Of a DNA stretch of 64,000 nucleotides, positions 12,101 to 23,115 are shown in pieces. Source of the stretch: Marasmius tenuissimus. Taxonomy: Eukaryota > Basidiomycota > Agaricomycetes > Agaricales > Marasmiaceae. The stretch is taken from contig JAQOTA010000047.1 in the NCBI GenBank assembly GCA_029532415.1, forward strand, positions 1,984,001 to 2,048,000. The letters run 5' to 3'. The notes under the pieces were generated by a model. It had not been told where the DNA came from. It saw only the letters and a list, made by a program, of their open reading frames with translations, and searched no databases. Numbering within the stretch: the stretch's first letter is position 1; each line of letters opens with the position of its first letter. The translations under genes and the position numbers were made by a program.

Positions 12101-13068
12101 ATTCGAAATTCATGGAGAGTTTGTTCCACATACTCGGAATCGACTCAAATAAGTCTACGGCATACCACCCTCAGACAGACGGCCAGACAGAACGAGTGAA
12201 CCAGGAAATCAAAAAGTACCTACGAATCTTTATCAACTTCAGACAAGATGACTGGGTCGATTGGTTAGCCATTGCCCAGTTTTCATACAATGATAAGGTT
12301 CATTCAAGTACTGGTCAATCACCGTTCTTCATGAATTACGGACAACATCCTTGGAAAGGAATGGAACCGAGGAAGAATGGGACTAGGAGTCCACAAGCAG
12401 AGCACTTTAGTAAGACCATGGATCAGATCCAAGAAGAAGCTGCTTCATCACTGAAACGTGCAGCAGAAACCATGAAGCACTTCTACGATCAAAACCGGTC
12501 TGACTCCAGGGAATATGAAGAGGGTGACCAAGTCTATGTTGAGGCCACAAATATATCCAGTAAACACCCGGCCAAGAAACTAGATAATAAATGTCATGGT
12601 CCTTTCAAGGTCTTGAAAAAGATTGGTTCTTTGTCATACAAACTAGAACTCCCGAATACCTGGAAGATACACCCAGTCTTCAATGAAGCTCTACTTACTC
12701 CATACCATCCTCCTGAATTGCCCTCACAAGAGAAACCTCCTCCTCCCCCTCCTATCAAAGCAGATGGTGGAAAAGAATATGAAGTTGAAGAGATTGTAGA
12801 TAGTCAATTGAACGATAAAGGAAAGATAGAATACTACGTCAGTTGGAAGGGTTATCCTGTAGAAGAAAACACTTGGGAACCCATAAGTAACTTAAAGAAT
12901 GCGAAGGAAGCGATTGCAGACTTTCATAGAATAAATCCTACGGCTCCTAAGCCAAAGAACTTTCGATATCTAGTTATGTACACACTACTATATCCTACCT
13001 CTCAAATAACAGGAAAACGATCTTCTCATCACGAGGACGTGATCCTTGAAGGGGGGGTAATGTCATGA
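9145..13068 (+). pseudogene. Chromovirus pol (PR-RT-RH-IN-chromodomain), three internal TGA codons
   Basis: One frame spans 1307 codons, broken only by TGA at 9379, 10843 and 11536. Domains in order: aspartic protease (ALLDSGCTGS near 9556), reverse transcriptase (VVYMDDILVF near 10630), and RNase H (FRIEADLSDFAVGAIL near 11065, IWTDHKNL near 11275). Integrase follows, with an HHCC finger (HLHHNTSLAGH to CDRCQKAK), the catalytic Asp in TIDFIGPLP, and ISDRGPQFDS with its Glu partner near 12190. Last is a chromodomain (YEVEEIVDSQ, YYVSWKGYP, NTWEPISNL). The stop at 10843 replaces a Trp that is nearly invariant in Gypsy elements (TGG to TGA). Its own stop overlaps the 3' LTR start. Confidence 0.9.
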
Positions 13069-13440
13069 ATTCCCCTCCTATCTTATCTTTCCTCCTTATC
13101 TTATCATTTTCCATCTTATCTATATCTTATCCCTCACATGACTCATATCTTATCATACGGACACATGGTAGATACATGAAGGGACCCACATGCTGTAGAC
13201 ACATGTTGGTCCTGTTTCAGATACTGTTTCACGATGTCATACCTTGATGTCATACCTCACCGTAGACACACGCCATAGTCCTCTCAGTAGTATATAAGAA
13301 GTAGATACTCTGCATGTATTCCCCAGTCTTGAGCTGGTTTATTCCTCACCAGTATAGAGTTCTCTTATCTTTGCCTCGTTCCCTCTTGTCTGAAAGCTTA
13401 GTGTGATGCGTCACCAGGTCAGAACTGGTGATTGCTGACA
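13061..13440 (+). repeat. 3' LTR of the complete chromovirus
   Basis: 380 bp, TGTCATGAAT at the start and GATTGCTGACA at the end, the partner of 6955-7334. Differences cluster in the last 200 bases. Followed directly by the target duplication ATGAT. Confidence 0.93.
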
Positions 13441-13445
13441 ATGAT

Positions 13446-14209
13446 TGCAGTGTGATAAGTGGGATGGAGCAATAGCTATTGTGCTGTCACATGAGGCAAA
13501 GACCACAAAGTCAAGTACAATGGTGTTGTTGCTCAATGAGGGAGAAAGAAATTCTCAAGTTGCGGATGTGGCATCCACCAAGATCACAGTCAGCTCATCA
13601 TACCTCAATGTACCACCTCCAGTAGCAATAATACTCAATTCTCATTGTACAAAGACAATTTTGGTATGGATTTATAGGTTTGAAAGCCCACCAGAGTCAG
13701 TGACCTATGTTTTATTCATGATAATTGGCGTTTTCATGAAGACATTCATTTCTATTCAGTCAGGTGGCAGAGGTTGTGAGGAGGGTCCCCCCCTCCAGTT
13801 AATGTCCACAATTCCAATTGGTGGCTAGCCTTGGTACCAGGTAATGATATGGAGGCCAGAATGCAATGGTGAGAACATGTAATCATGGGAAATAAAGAGA
13901 AAAACATGAGGAAAAAGTACCCAGGGACCAAGGGAAGGGAAAACAACAGGTGGATTTGTAACAAGGGCTTACCATTCATTCATCACCAGATATGAACAGC
14001 CCCCTTCCGACGGCCTCTAAACATGATAAGCACATATGACAAGTGTGACTATTGAAAAGCTTGCACACTCCACATGGCAAATGGATGCTAAGGGAGCTTT
14101 GACAAGCTCAAGCCATTCACTAGCAATGAGGACATGACAAACATTTGCAACCATTCAAAGTGTTTATGAAGCTACTTTACTCAACAACTTCCTAGATAAC
14201 ATTCTCCTG
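13446..14209. other. CpG-poor intergenic stretch, including the decayed promoter of the first NmrA-like gene
   Basis: No credible gene; a 127-codon open frame at 13445-13828 has no recognisable features. CpG dinucleotides are rare (about four in 760 bases by eye). The last 60-100 bases before 14210 can be aligned with the promoter of the 45323 NmrA-like copy (shared ATGACAAA, TTTATGAAGCT and ATAACATTCT blocks), which shows the duplication includes the promoter. Confidence 0.6.
14003..14009 (+). promoter_or_regulatory. Remnant half-site of the NmrA-array palindrome
   Basis: CCTTCCG at 14003-14009 lies about 200 bases before the ATG at 14210. This is the same place and orientation as the CGG-N7-CCG box of the other copies. 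The partner half is no longer recognisable. Confidence 0.4.
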
Positions 14210-15346
14210 ATGCTGCCTGCCACTAAGCAACTTGTCTTTCTCATGGGAGCAACAGGCACCACCAGGTCTTCAATTGCCAGGTTTCCCACTATACAACCAG
14301 GGAAATTTGTGAGTTTAACTCCAGTAACATAGGGAAAGCAAGCCACTGACTCAATTTGTATGCCAGGAAGTCAAAGCTATTGTATGCCCATCCTCCATAG
14401 ACAAGCCAATTATCAAAGAGCTCGCCTCTCTCGGAGTTCATATTGTTACCGGGGATATTGTCTGTGATGCTCAGGAAGCTCTTGAAGCTCACCTTAAGAA
14501 TGTCAACACAGTGCTTATAACCACTACACCCATTACAGAAGGTCAACAAGACAATATTCTATGCGCAGCCAAGGCCGCTGGGGTCAATCGAGTTGTTCCC
14601 TCAGATTTTGGAGTTTACAGGCCACCAGGTTCAATGCAATATCAGGATATGGTGAGCTCTAGCGGACGGCCTATGTTATCTCACTCAACACATTACACTA
14701 ACCTTCCATATCCATCCCGATTTCCAATAGAAACTCAGAACACAGAGGTTTATCATAGACAACAACATCCCCTACACCTTCATCCAAGTCGGAATCTGGC
14801 CTGACGCAGTGTTCCCCTTACCTCATTCCACCGACGGCGGTCCTACGTGGAACTTCTACCAAAAGCAATTTCATGGCTCTGGGAAAGTGAAAGCCGCTTG
14901 GACCTCCTCCGAACGCATTGGGGACTTTGTGGCACGCATCATCTCCGACCCACGTACTTTGAACCGCACCGTCCAAACTTGGGATGGGGAAGTGACCCTC
15001 GATGAGGTGTATGCGCTAGCTAGTGACCTGCCAATAGGGGAGAGTTTCGATGATTATCACAGAGTGAGTTCCTGTAAGGGCTTCTGGTCGGGTACATACA
15101 TGTATGCTGATATCACTCATCTAGCTATCACTCGAGGAAGTCGAGTCTCAGTGTGGTAAAGACTTGTGGACAAGCATAGGCCCGGAGTATAGTCGGTCTA
15201 TTTGGTTCCGAGGTGAGAACACCGTTGAGAACGCGGTGGGTGCGGGTGCTTTAGACGCCCGGGCTCTATACCCAGACTATACCCCACTTTCGTTAGAAGG
15301 ATTTGCGAGAGGGTTTTATAGCAAACACGGAGCGCTGAAGCATTGA
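14210..15346 (+). CDS. NmrA-like/isoflavone-reductase-like protein, copy 1
   Basis: Predicted NAD(P)-binding protein of the atypical short-chain dehydrogenase (NmrA/isoflavone-reductase) group; substrate unknown. Four exons: 14210-14308, 14367-14651, 14731-15063, 15125-15346, giving 312 codons plus stop with consistent phases. The N-terminal Rossmann motif, GATGxTG in most copies here, reads GATGTTR: the third Gly is replaced by Arg (GGG to AGG), which may damage cofactor binding. The second exon carries VTGDI and GQQDN, and the third IISDPRTLN and TWDGE. It converges on the long gene ending at 15845 and is closest to the 45323 copy. Exon 1 has no CpG, unlike every other copy, suggesting mutational spill-over from the adjacent retroelements. 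Confidence 0.85.
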
Positions 15347-15844
15347 GCTTCGGTTATAGATAGAGTATGTACTCTCAGAATTGACTCGGTCGTTATCCAT
15401 CATTGAGTAAAGCAAGGCAGTAGTTTACCACGGTCGGACCATGCTAGTTGGGTCGTGTTGACCGTGCTGAGATGTGGTTGTACCCAATCTCGTCACGAAC
15501 GATGTATAACTACCTTTCAAGGTGCTAGTAATCACGTATTGCCAGTGAGTTGCACTCAACCTTCAAGTTGCACTTTTCTGTCTCTGTGTTCGCTGAGAAC
15601 GAGATAGCGACTGAGGATGTCGATACTCAGAAGCATATCGCGGTTCATATTGCTCTTGTGCGAGTCAACCGTATCAAGCGCAAAAAATTCTCTTTGCAGC
15701 GCGAAGTCAATGTTATGTGCAGATGATAGAGGCAAGAACACGGAAATACAATGGAAAGACATTCCAGATACACGATAACAAGGAGGCAATTCTAAGCAAA
15801 AATGACTAGATGGCAGACCGAGGCACCCAACCGGCTTCAACTTA
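15347..15844. other. Convergent intergenic region
   Basis: About 500 bases between two converging genes. No coding frame, RNA gene or clear repeat was recognised; it should hold both 3' untranslated regions. Confidence 0.5.
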
Positions 15845-18800
15845 TCACCAGAGCTTCTTCGCCTCTTTCAGTTCGTCATCTACAGAGCTTAGATCAATTG
15901 GCACCTTTTCCCCTTTCTCCTCCTCCCTCTTCTTCCGTGTCTTTGTCAATTCTTCCTTCCGCCTGCTGGCAGGTAAAAACACGTTCGCGTATTTCCAGAA
16001 CGGATCCTCCACAAGCTGGTCAAATAGTCTCCACCTAAATCTGTCCTTCGCCTTCTCGTCACCATCGCTAGCGGCCTTCACATCGCGGAGAAGATCGTCG
16101 AAGACCCTCTTGAACTCGGTCACCAGTCTTTCGTAGTACTGGGTGCGGAGTCGGATGAGGAAAATAGCGAATCTGATGGCATCAGTGGCATCAGCTATGT
16201 TCCACTGCGGGCAATTTGTGTTCCCCATCATAATGACTACGTTCTCAGAGTGCTACAAGAGAACTCAGTGAAACAAATCTCGCACGGGAACATAGAATCA
16301 CCTTAATATTCAGCGGCTTTTTTCTCGCTTTGAAGGGCTCAACTGAATCAACTTCACCGACCGATCTACCCCAACCACATATCAATCGGCCTATGGCACC
16401 TACGGTTGAGATTGCGAATACGGGCATCTCGAATATGCCCATCGTGGCAAGGAAACGTATGGCCGATGCCACGTAAAACTCTGCCTGGATAACCCCGGCA
16501 TCGGGGTTCCCGAGTCCCTTCTTATATTCTAAGAAAAGGAACGGAAGAAGAATGGCTAGAGGAGGAAACTGAGAATAACGACAGTGCCAAGCAATTTAGG
16601 ACTGACACGCAAACTTGTTAGCAAGCTCTTGGGCCAAGTCACGTTCGGGAGTCCGCATTTCATCTCGGGGCGGCGAATGGGAAGCAGAGGGTTGAAGGGG
16701 CTCTGTGAACACCTTAGTTGTAGTCAAAGGGAAGCAGAAGCTTGTAAACATGAGCCATACCCTTCTGTGGACGATCGGAATTCTTGAGCTCCGTCACCAA
16801 CTCTTTGATTGCCTGTTGGAGGGAAGGGGTCGAAATCGATATCGGTTCCCTGGGTTTCGTGCGAGGTGTGTCGGGTTCCGGTGGTGCCCCCATACCATCA
16901 ACCAAAACACCTCCCAGCGTTTCGAGAGTCGCATAGAGTGAATCAGGAACTGGTAAAGCGACAGAAACGCTGGCATCACAAATCGCATAATGATACCACA
17001 CACTGAGCGCTCTGCCCACAACCTCGATTGGTGAGTTCTTCGTCTCGAACACCTCGTGCTTCTTAGTGAGTTCCTTTTGGCGCTCACGAACGTGACCCTT
17101 CAGCGCTTTGAGTTGTTCCGTTCGAAAGGTAGTCGCGCTATCTTTGATTATGCCGTCAGAGTCAGTTTGAGTGTCGGGCGTTTCGGGATTATCAGGTGGG
17201 TTTCCCAACGCCGTCCAGAGCTCCAAGAGTCCGGATTCGAATTCGGGAAGAATCTTGACATCGCCAACTTTGGAGAAAGCCTTTGTAGTCCCGCTGGGAG
17301 CTGTTTTGGCTTTCGGATCGACTTCGAAGTGTCCTTGGTCACAAACTAGGTCTGCATGGGTATTCCTGGCAAGCGCAATCCTCATTTCTCGTCTAGGATT
17401 CAAGCCATTAGTCTTATATTGTACATCGACAATGTGCGGACCAGTACTCACTTCACAACGAGGTTTTTGGAAGCAGAGGCCATCGCAATCTCGATCATGC
17501 CGTCCCATGCAAACCGACACTCTGCCTCTGATGCATTAGTGCAGTCTCGCGCGACGTCGCTTGCGAGCTCCGAGTAGTGAACAATCGTTGAGAGAGAGCT
17601 CAGGAGTATCTTGTGCTCGTCACCGGTGAGGACTTGCATCCTGTCAGATCCAGGATCACTGTAAGGCCTGAAACGAGCCAGGACGTCAAATTCGTCTAGC
17701 AAGTTGTTGTATACGTCCGTGGGGTTCTGACGCTACGGATCTGATCAGTATGAGTGCAAGAAAGGCGCACGGAGCAGATTATGACCTTTGCCAGTGGGTG
17801 TGCGTCTTTACGGTCCTGCCCAATACCGTTCCCTTCTAGAAACAGGTGAGTGAAGGATACCGGATCCAATCTCTGTTGGAGACAATTTGGACAGGTACTA
17901 CGCGAGGAAAGCGAGAGCTCCGTACCTTTGCCGGGTTAAGACAGACATTAACGTAATTGGCCGCAACGGAATCGAGAATTATGTGGGCATACATGGATTT
18001 GCTGTATCGCGGCTGTAACCAAGCCGGGCACCAACCAAGAGAGACAACGATCCTGTCCATAAAGATGGAAGTTGCGAGACACCCCTTCTCAGGCTCGTCA
18101 ATTGCAGCCAGCCTACAGTAACATGTCAGTCAACAAGCACTAAAGAATAATAACACTCACTCCGAGGCAGCACGATAAGTCTTTGCCATTGATGCATAAA
18201 CCTTTTTGGCAAGGTCTTTCTCTTCAGGGGTCAAATACCTGCGGACAGCGTCAAAGCGCCATATCGATATGGTAGAAGCGAACAAGACATACTCTTCATC
18301 GATCTTGTTGAGAACCTCTTCCTCGACAACCGGGCTAAATTGAGAACATTCAGTTGTGATAATTGCTTACGAAAACAAGGTCCTCATACGCCAGCTTGCT
18401 ACCCTGACTTGTGGCGCTTCTTGAACCGCCGCTCCTCTGGGACTTAGTCGCTTTGGACCTCGAAGCACCGCTGCCTGGAGTCTCAGCAATGAGAAATTGA
18501 GGCATAAGTAGTTGAACGCACCGAGCGCCTGGCTTATTGTCAAAAACCACACTGACAAAGGCTTCCAGTCAGCATCGTTCCATGCAGTAAGACCAACAAA
18601 TGTGAACATACGGCATTTGGCTTCGTTGTGGCGTGTCCCTGTCGGAGCGTTGAGCACAAGGAAAAACATTGAATTGAGTGGGACGACTAACGCTGCAGAC
18701 GAACTCGGCGCCGAAGGTGGGGCAAGGCTGCTTGACAGATAAATCAGGCGGGTACCGGATAAAGGAATAAAGATGCGACGCACGATTTCGTCGTCGAACG

Positions 18801-20443
18801 CGTTTGACGTTCAGAAGGTTGAGACGACATTCTAGGCGGGAAGGATCAGCACCAAGTCGGAGAGGAATGGAGCATTGAGCGCACTGAACAGATATGGGGG
18901 TGTTCTGAATAGAAAGGCTGAGGAAGCGTCGATTTATAGCAAAAAAGGCGGTACGCAAAAGGTTGTCCTACTCACTCATTCTGGATGCGAGCCACCCACA
19001 CCTCGGTACGGCTCTCCTCATGTTCTTCACATTGTGGGGGTAGCGCATCTAGGCGCCAAACCGCCAAATCTTCCGAAAAAGAGCTCTTGTCTTCTCGTGC
19101 CTTGTCGATGGGAGCTGATAAGGGAGGGATGATGCGAAATAGGTAGGCGGCAAGGGAAACAATGGAAGAATAGACGCTCAGGTCAAACAACCCACACGAG
19201 CTGTCCATCCCATCAAGAAGGGGACCATGTGCTGTGTGCATGTCGAACTACAGAACAAGGGAAGGGTCAGAACAGGAACAATAGAATGGGAAGAAGGAAA
19301 AGAGAACAAAAAGATCTCACACAGTCAGATGTGGGCGTATTCTCCAGCCAGGCGTATACGACCTGCACCCTGCACCCCCTGCGGCTGAATGTGAGGCCTA
19401 CCACGGGATCGAAGACCGAGAAGACACGCCGGTGAAGAAGAGCACTGGCAAGAACGTCGTAAATTTCGGCGTGGGGTGCGGTACAAACAAGGGGAAAGAT
19501 ACACGAGTATGATCGGGAGAGTGATTGACGAAGAGGTGTAGGTTTTCGAGTATAGAAGTTCGTGGCGGGCCAGAAGAGGAGGAAGTTTTTGGAACCCCTA
19601 GATACCGAAGAGCTGCCTCATAAATGGCAGGCTTATAAGGTCTTGACAGAGTGAACCGTCCTGAGGACGGCATATCTTCCACCATGGCGTCCTCTGAGTC
19701 TGAATTCCTCATCAAAACATCCTCATTCGAACCATCGTCTACGTCGTCTATGTTGCTTGAAAATATCTCTTCCCGTCCAGCAAAACTTCCGGATAGCGAG
19801 CCCGAGCTCTCGGACGAATCCATTGACGGCACTTGGATCGATTGCAACACCGAGTCACCTAGGAAGATTGGAGCACATAGAACCGATGTGGCTGTCCCTG
19901 GATGCGAGTAGTAGGGTACCCCGGGAGCATTTTGTTGACACGGGCACACGCCCTTCGCATAAGCTACTTCATAACTAAGCGCCCTTGTGAGATCTTTCCC
20001 AAGATTGTAGGTCCAAAACACGTACTGGAATTCTAGATCTGTGACCATCTCCCGGAGAATCTCCGCAGCGAAGGGTCCAATAATCGTGGTCTTCGTGTCC
20101 GGTCCGAGTTTAGGAAAACGAGTGTCGGTCGCGAGTACCCGTTGGATTCTTTGGTATGTGCGGTTAACAGTGTTAAGCACATCTGGGTATCTCGAGGCGA
20201 TGATGTCGATGAGGGGATTATTCTGTTCAGTCATATTGAGCTTCGGCTGTAATTGAAGGGGGCGAAATTGGTATAAACACTCACTGAAGATGCCACATCC
20301 AACTCTAGCAACGGATCTGTCCATTCAGATAAATTTGAAGGCCAGTCTTCGTGCTTATTGACGGTATGAGGAACTGAGCAAACAAAGCAAGCTTCTTTGA
20401 GCCCGTTTAGTGCTACCGAGGAGGGTTCAGCTTCCTCCGCCAT
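15845..20443 (-). CDS. Long multi-exon gene of unknown function, copy A (one frameshift)
   Basis: Unrecognised family. It starts at ATG 20443 (MAEEAEPSS) and is followed by a 39-nt intron, then a large exon with TEQNNPLID and an acidic Ser-rich segment. Further blocks hold MDSSCGLFDLSVYSS (near 19200), an ECRFAWDGMIE block (near 17510) and CGWGRS (near 16360) next to a hydrophobic stretch (ILLPFLF). The last exon begins near 16225 and ends KLW at 15845. Exon boundaries between about 18960 and 17700 are uncertain. A run of four C (plus-strand GGGG near 19491) has five in copy B, and the shorter run throws the frame into an early stop at 19398. The downstream exon is still open in the original frame, so the lesion is recent or an assembly error. 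It is an inverted duplicate of 38646-43266. Confidence 0.65.
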
Positions 20444-20600
20444 TGAGAGCCTCGAGAAGGTAGTGGTTGTGGAAGAAGCGGGGTAAGCCTCACGTGGTCG
20501 CGACTCGCGCTTTTCCTGCCGGCCGGCTGGTTTCTTTGCTCAATTCATTGCCTGCCGCTTGGACCTACATGTGCCCACACACTCGAGCCCGGATTTTTTT
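20444..20600 (-). promoter_or_regulatory. Promoter block of copy A, inverted repeat of 38500-38645
   Basis: Upstream of the ATG at 20443, blocks such as CTTCTTCCACAACCACTAC, GCCGGCCGGCAGGAAAAG, GGCAGGCAATGAA and ACATGTAGGTCCAAGCGG recur in the same order before the ATG at 38646. The similarity fades beyond about 20600, which marks one end of the duplication. No specific factor site is claimed. Confidence 0.6.
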
Positions 20601-21233
20601 CCGATTTATACACTCAATTGGCACTGTCATCTCCCTTGTCAACGTGTCTATTTTAAGTCTTTTGTCAGTCCTCGACATCCCATTTCTGTCTAGTGTTCGT
20701 TGTCCACCGCTCCCGCATACCGACCGAAACGATACGGCATCAGCCCTCAACTCCTTCGCCGACATCCTCGCAGCCCGATCACAACACTCAATCTCCCGCC
20801 TCTCATTTATACATGGAATAAGAAACGATTTGGACTCTCATAGAATGCCTCCGCGAATGAGCCGCTTCCAGTCGCTGAAGGTCGGTTGCTGTAGCTGAGT
20901 AAACACCGGTAGTATCTACATCAGTGTCGTTTTGAATTGCTCACACAGTGGCAGTATTAAACGAGAGATTGATGCAGGTCCAAGTTTGGTACACAACGTC
21001 TCTCTAACCTGTAGAATCCAAGCGAGTAGCGACACGAACGGCGGGTTTTGGTATCTAAAAGAAACTTTTTGGCATGGCAGCAATCGAAACTTAGGCATCT
21101 AATAAAAAGAACAGGACTGGGGACCCTGTGAGAATCCGGCACCAGTTTGTCGATGTTGTGATTGACTCACCATTCAACGTCGAGTATCCATCATAGTCTT
21201 ACTAGAGAGTCCATCTCCTTCAGATGTAGGTCA
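20601..21233. other. Intergenic, no gene recognised
   Basis: Short open frames on both strands here (up to about 140 codons, including 20467-20898) have no recognisable features and no paralogue in the other arm. Confidence 0.4.
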
Positions 21234-22051
21234 CTACTCATACCAAACATCGTATTCAATCGCGATGCTCGCCTCAGCGACTCTATGTAGCCACGCTGCT
21301 TGCTAAACAGAGCATTAGTTGCAGTTTGGATGAACAAAAAACAAAATTCATTGACCTCAGCTCTCGCCCACAGAGCAATTCTATCCCCAGGCTGCAGGCA
21401 TTCGATGAAGCCTTCGCCGTCTCCTATACCGACTTCCATGCCTTCCCTCTCCTCTGTCAAATCAACCTTCTCGCCTGCCGCCCATTCGACACGGTACTCC
21501 CGAGGCTCACTCCGAGCCGTAATATTGTTGTGAACCTTCCAAACTACCTTGTTATCACCTGCAGATCTGAATTGTAGCCCATTGTCAAGGAGCATGTGAC
21601 GAGCCCCGAGAGCCTTGGTGTAGGTGGATTGCCTTCCATCAGACCACAAATCTTGAAGAAGGGAAGAGTCGGCTTCGGAGTGCACGGTTGGCCATAAGAT
21701 GCTCGCCTCGAACCACGTATGACTGTTATGGTATGTTCCATCCCCTCCAAAGCTTGCCCACCCTTGATCTGAAGCCCTCATCCTGAAAGTGACAGACTTG
21801 ATTCGAAATTTCTCTCCCGATCCTACGTCTGGCAGGGGAATAGGTGGTGACATCACATACAAGCCCGCAATGGCAGGATCATTGATTTCTGGGTCATAGT
21901 GGTTTGCTCGGAACGTAACGCTTTCGCGTCGATGAACCATGACCCGCGCGTAGTACTGGGCGATGGAAATCACGACCGAGACTAGTTCTGGTGGTAGCTT
22001 GAGGCGTGCCTGTAGAATCGTACGCGCGGAGTGGACAAAGCATGGAGGCAC
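21234..22051 (-). CDS. Hypothetical protein, paralogue of 46352-47327
   Basis: Unrecognised family. The first large exon (22051-21356, possibly extending upstream) carries RTILQARLKLPPELVSVVIS near its start, reminiscent of an F-box-like helix. It then has PPIPLPD, a FGGDGTYHNSHTWFEA block, VVWKVHNNITARSEP and EKVDLTEE. A GT-AG intron (21355-21303) leads to a short last exon ending DVWYE before TAG at 21234. This ending matches the paralogue at 47265-47327 (EASIVIDYEVW) and is preferred over reading through the intron to 21191. The start at 22051 is the first ATG in the frame, but an upstream exon is likely because homology to the paralogue begins a few residues earlier. Probably cytoplasmic; no signal peptide or membrane segment. 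Confidence 0.65.
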
Positions 22052-23115
22052 GCCTTTGAGACTCTGAGCGCTAGCTTGTTCTGTAGTGACAGACGGTGGG
22101 TTTTTTTAGGTCCAAAGTCAGTTCAAGAAGTATCTGCACGCACGAGAAGGACTCGTCGACATCCGTAATAGCCTTGATTCTGATTGCGTGCGGGGCAAGA
22201 GGGTGGAAGGGGGGAAAGCAAGATAACGTTGATCGGTCAACCTTCATCGATTCTTAAAAACAGAATCTGATTACCAGTTGACGTTGATTTGTCTGGCCAT
22301 CGCTCCACCAGGCGCTTACCAAGCCTTTAAGCAGTAAACCGTGCCACCTCGTCCATGGATCCAGGATGCCAAACTGGGATGGAAGAGCATCGACGATATG
22401 AGGGCATAAGTAGTCGATCACTAGCACTTTTAGCTCCAACCACAACGTTCCCATCCGATCTGACAATGACGCCAAGAAGTCGAAGGCCGCTTGAGAACAG
22501 ACTGATGAGGGGTAGATGTCCGAGGAGTAAGGGCACAATAGGCCGTATCAGCCGCCCGCGAAGGTCTACATACAGCTAGGCGTCAGCTGAGAAACGCTAG
22601 TCAAGCTCAAGGTTTAGGGCGCAGCACGCGTTGCAAGTCGTACGAACAAACAAGGGTGTCTCTCCAACGCCAGAATCTTTATCTTCAGTCCTCTAAATTC
22701 AAGGTCCTTGAGCATGGTTGGCACACAGAAACGGTGCATAACTCACTGCCAGGTAGAATAGGCATAATTTTAGGGCGCGGGAATCATACGTTAATGACGG
22801 GTACTACGAGGACACCCGTACGTCAAACGGCTGTGTGGATTCACATGAGCCCTTTTGTGTATGCTGTGGGGGACCGAATTGTCTCGGCGAATGTTACATT
22901 TCACGCGTACGAAGGGTGGATGGACTATCGTAGTTATATTGTCTATTTTCGATATCCGACCACTCGTGAGGTACCTGGATGGGTCGAGGGAGTCAATCAC
23001 GGTGCCTGTGCCTAGTAGAATGGTTTCCGACGGTTTACCCCATCAACCGGCACCCTGAACTTCATCCCCTCAGAGCCCAACCGGATGCCTCCACCATCCC
23101 GAGGCTTAATCGACG
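22052..23115. other. Intergenic, no gene supported
   Basis: A 119-codon plus-strand frame (22656-23015) and a 94-codon minus-strand frame (22254-22538) are present, but neither shows a known motif, a splice-consistent neighbour or a paralogue in the window. The area may be a decayed gene. Confidence 0.35.

Larger units (their letters stand above)
6950..13445 (+). mobile_element. Complete chromovirus (Ty3/Gypsy with chromodomain), coding region inactivated by TGA codons
   Basis: The element has 380-bp LTRs at 6955-7334 and 13061-13440, both starting TGTCAT and ending CTGACA. They are flanked by the 5-bp target duplication ATGAT (6950-6954 and 13441-13445). Order inside: leader, gag with CCHC knuckle, pol with protease, reverse transcriptase, RNase H, integrase and chromodomain, then a polypurine tract (GAAGGGGGGG, 13048-13057). 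I count roughly 15 differences between the LTRs by eye, about 96% identity, so the insertion is not brand new. There are no frameshifts apart from the gag/pol step. Six in-frame stops were seen and all are TGA. Confidence 0.93.

Noticed and set aside
8054..13068. In-frame TGA codons might be recoded as an amino acid (Arg or Trp) instead of being stops
   Set aside because: Nuclear genes in the same window use TGA as a normal stop (for example 15344, 27282, 49710), and the mutational explanation by C-to-T change is simpler.
13445..13828. 127-codon open frame after the chromovirus
   Set aside because: Begins inside the target duplication, has no motif, and lies in CpG-poor sequence where stops are depleted by chance of composition.
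22656..23015. 119-codon plus-strand frame
   Set aside because: Some residues weakly recall the hypothetical protein at 21234, but I could not align them convincingly; no splice-consistent neighbours.
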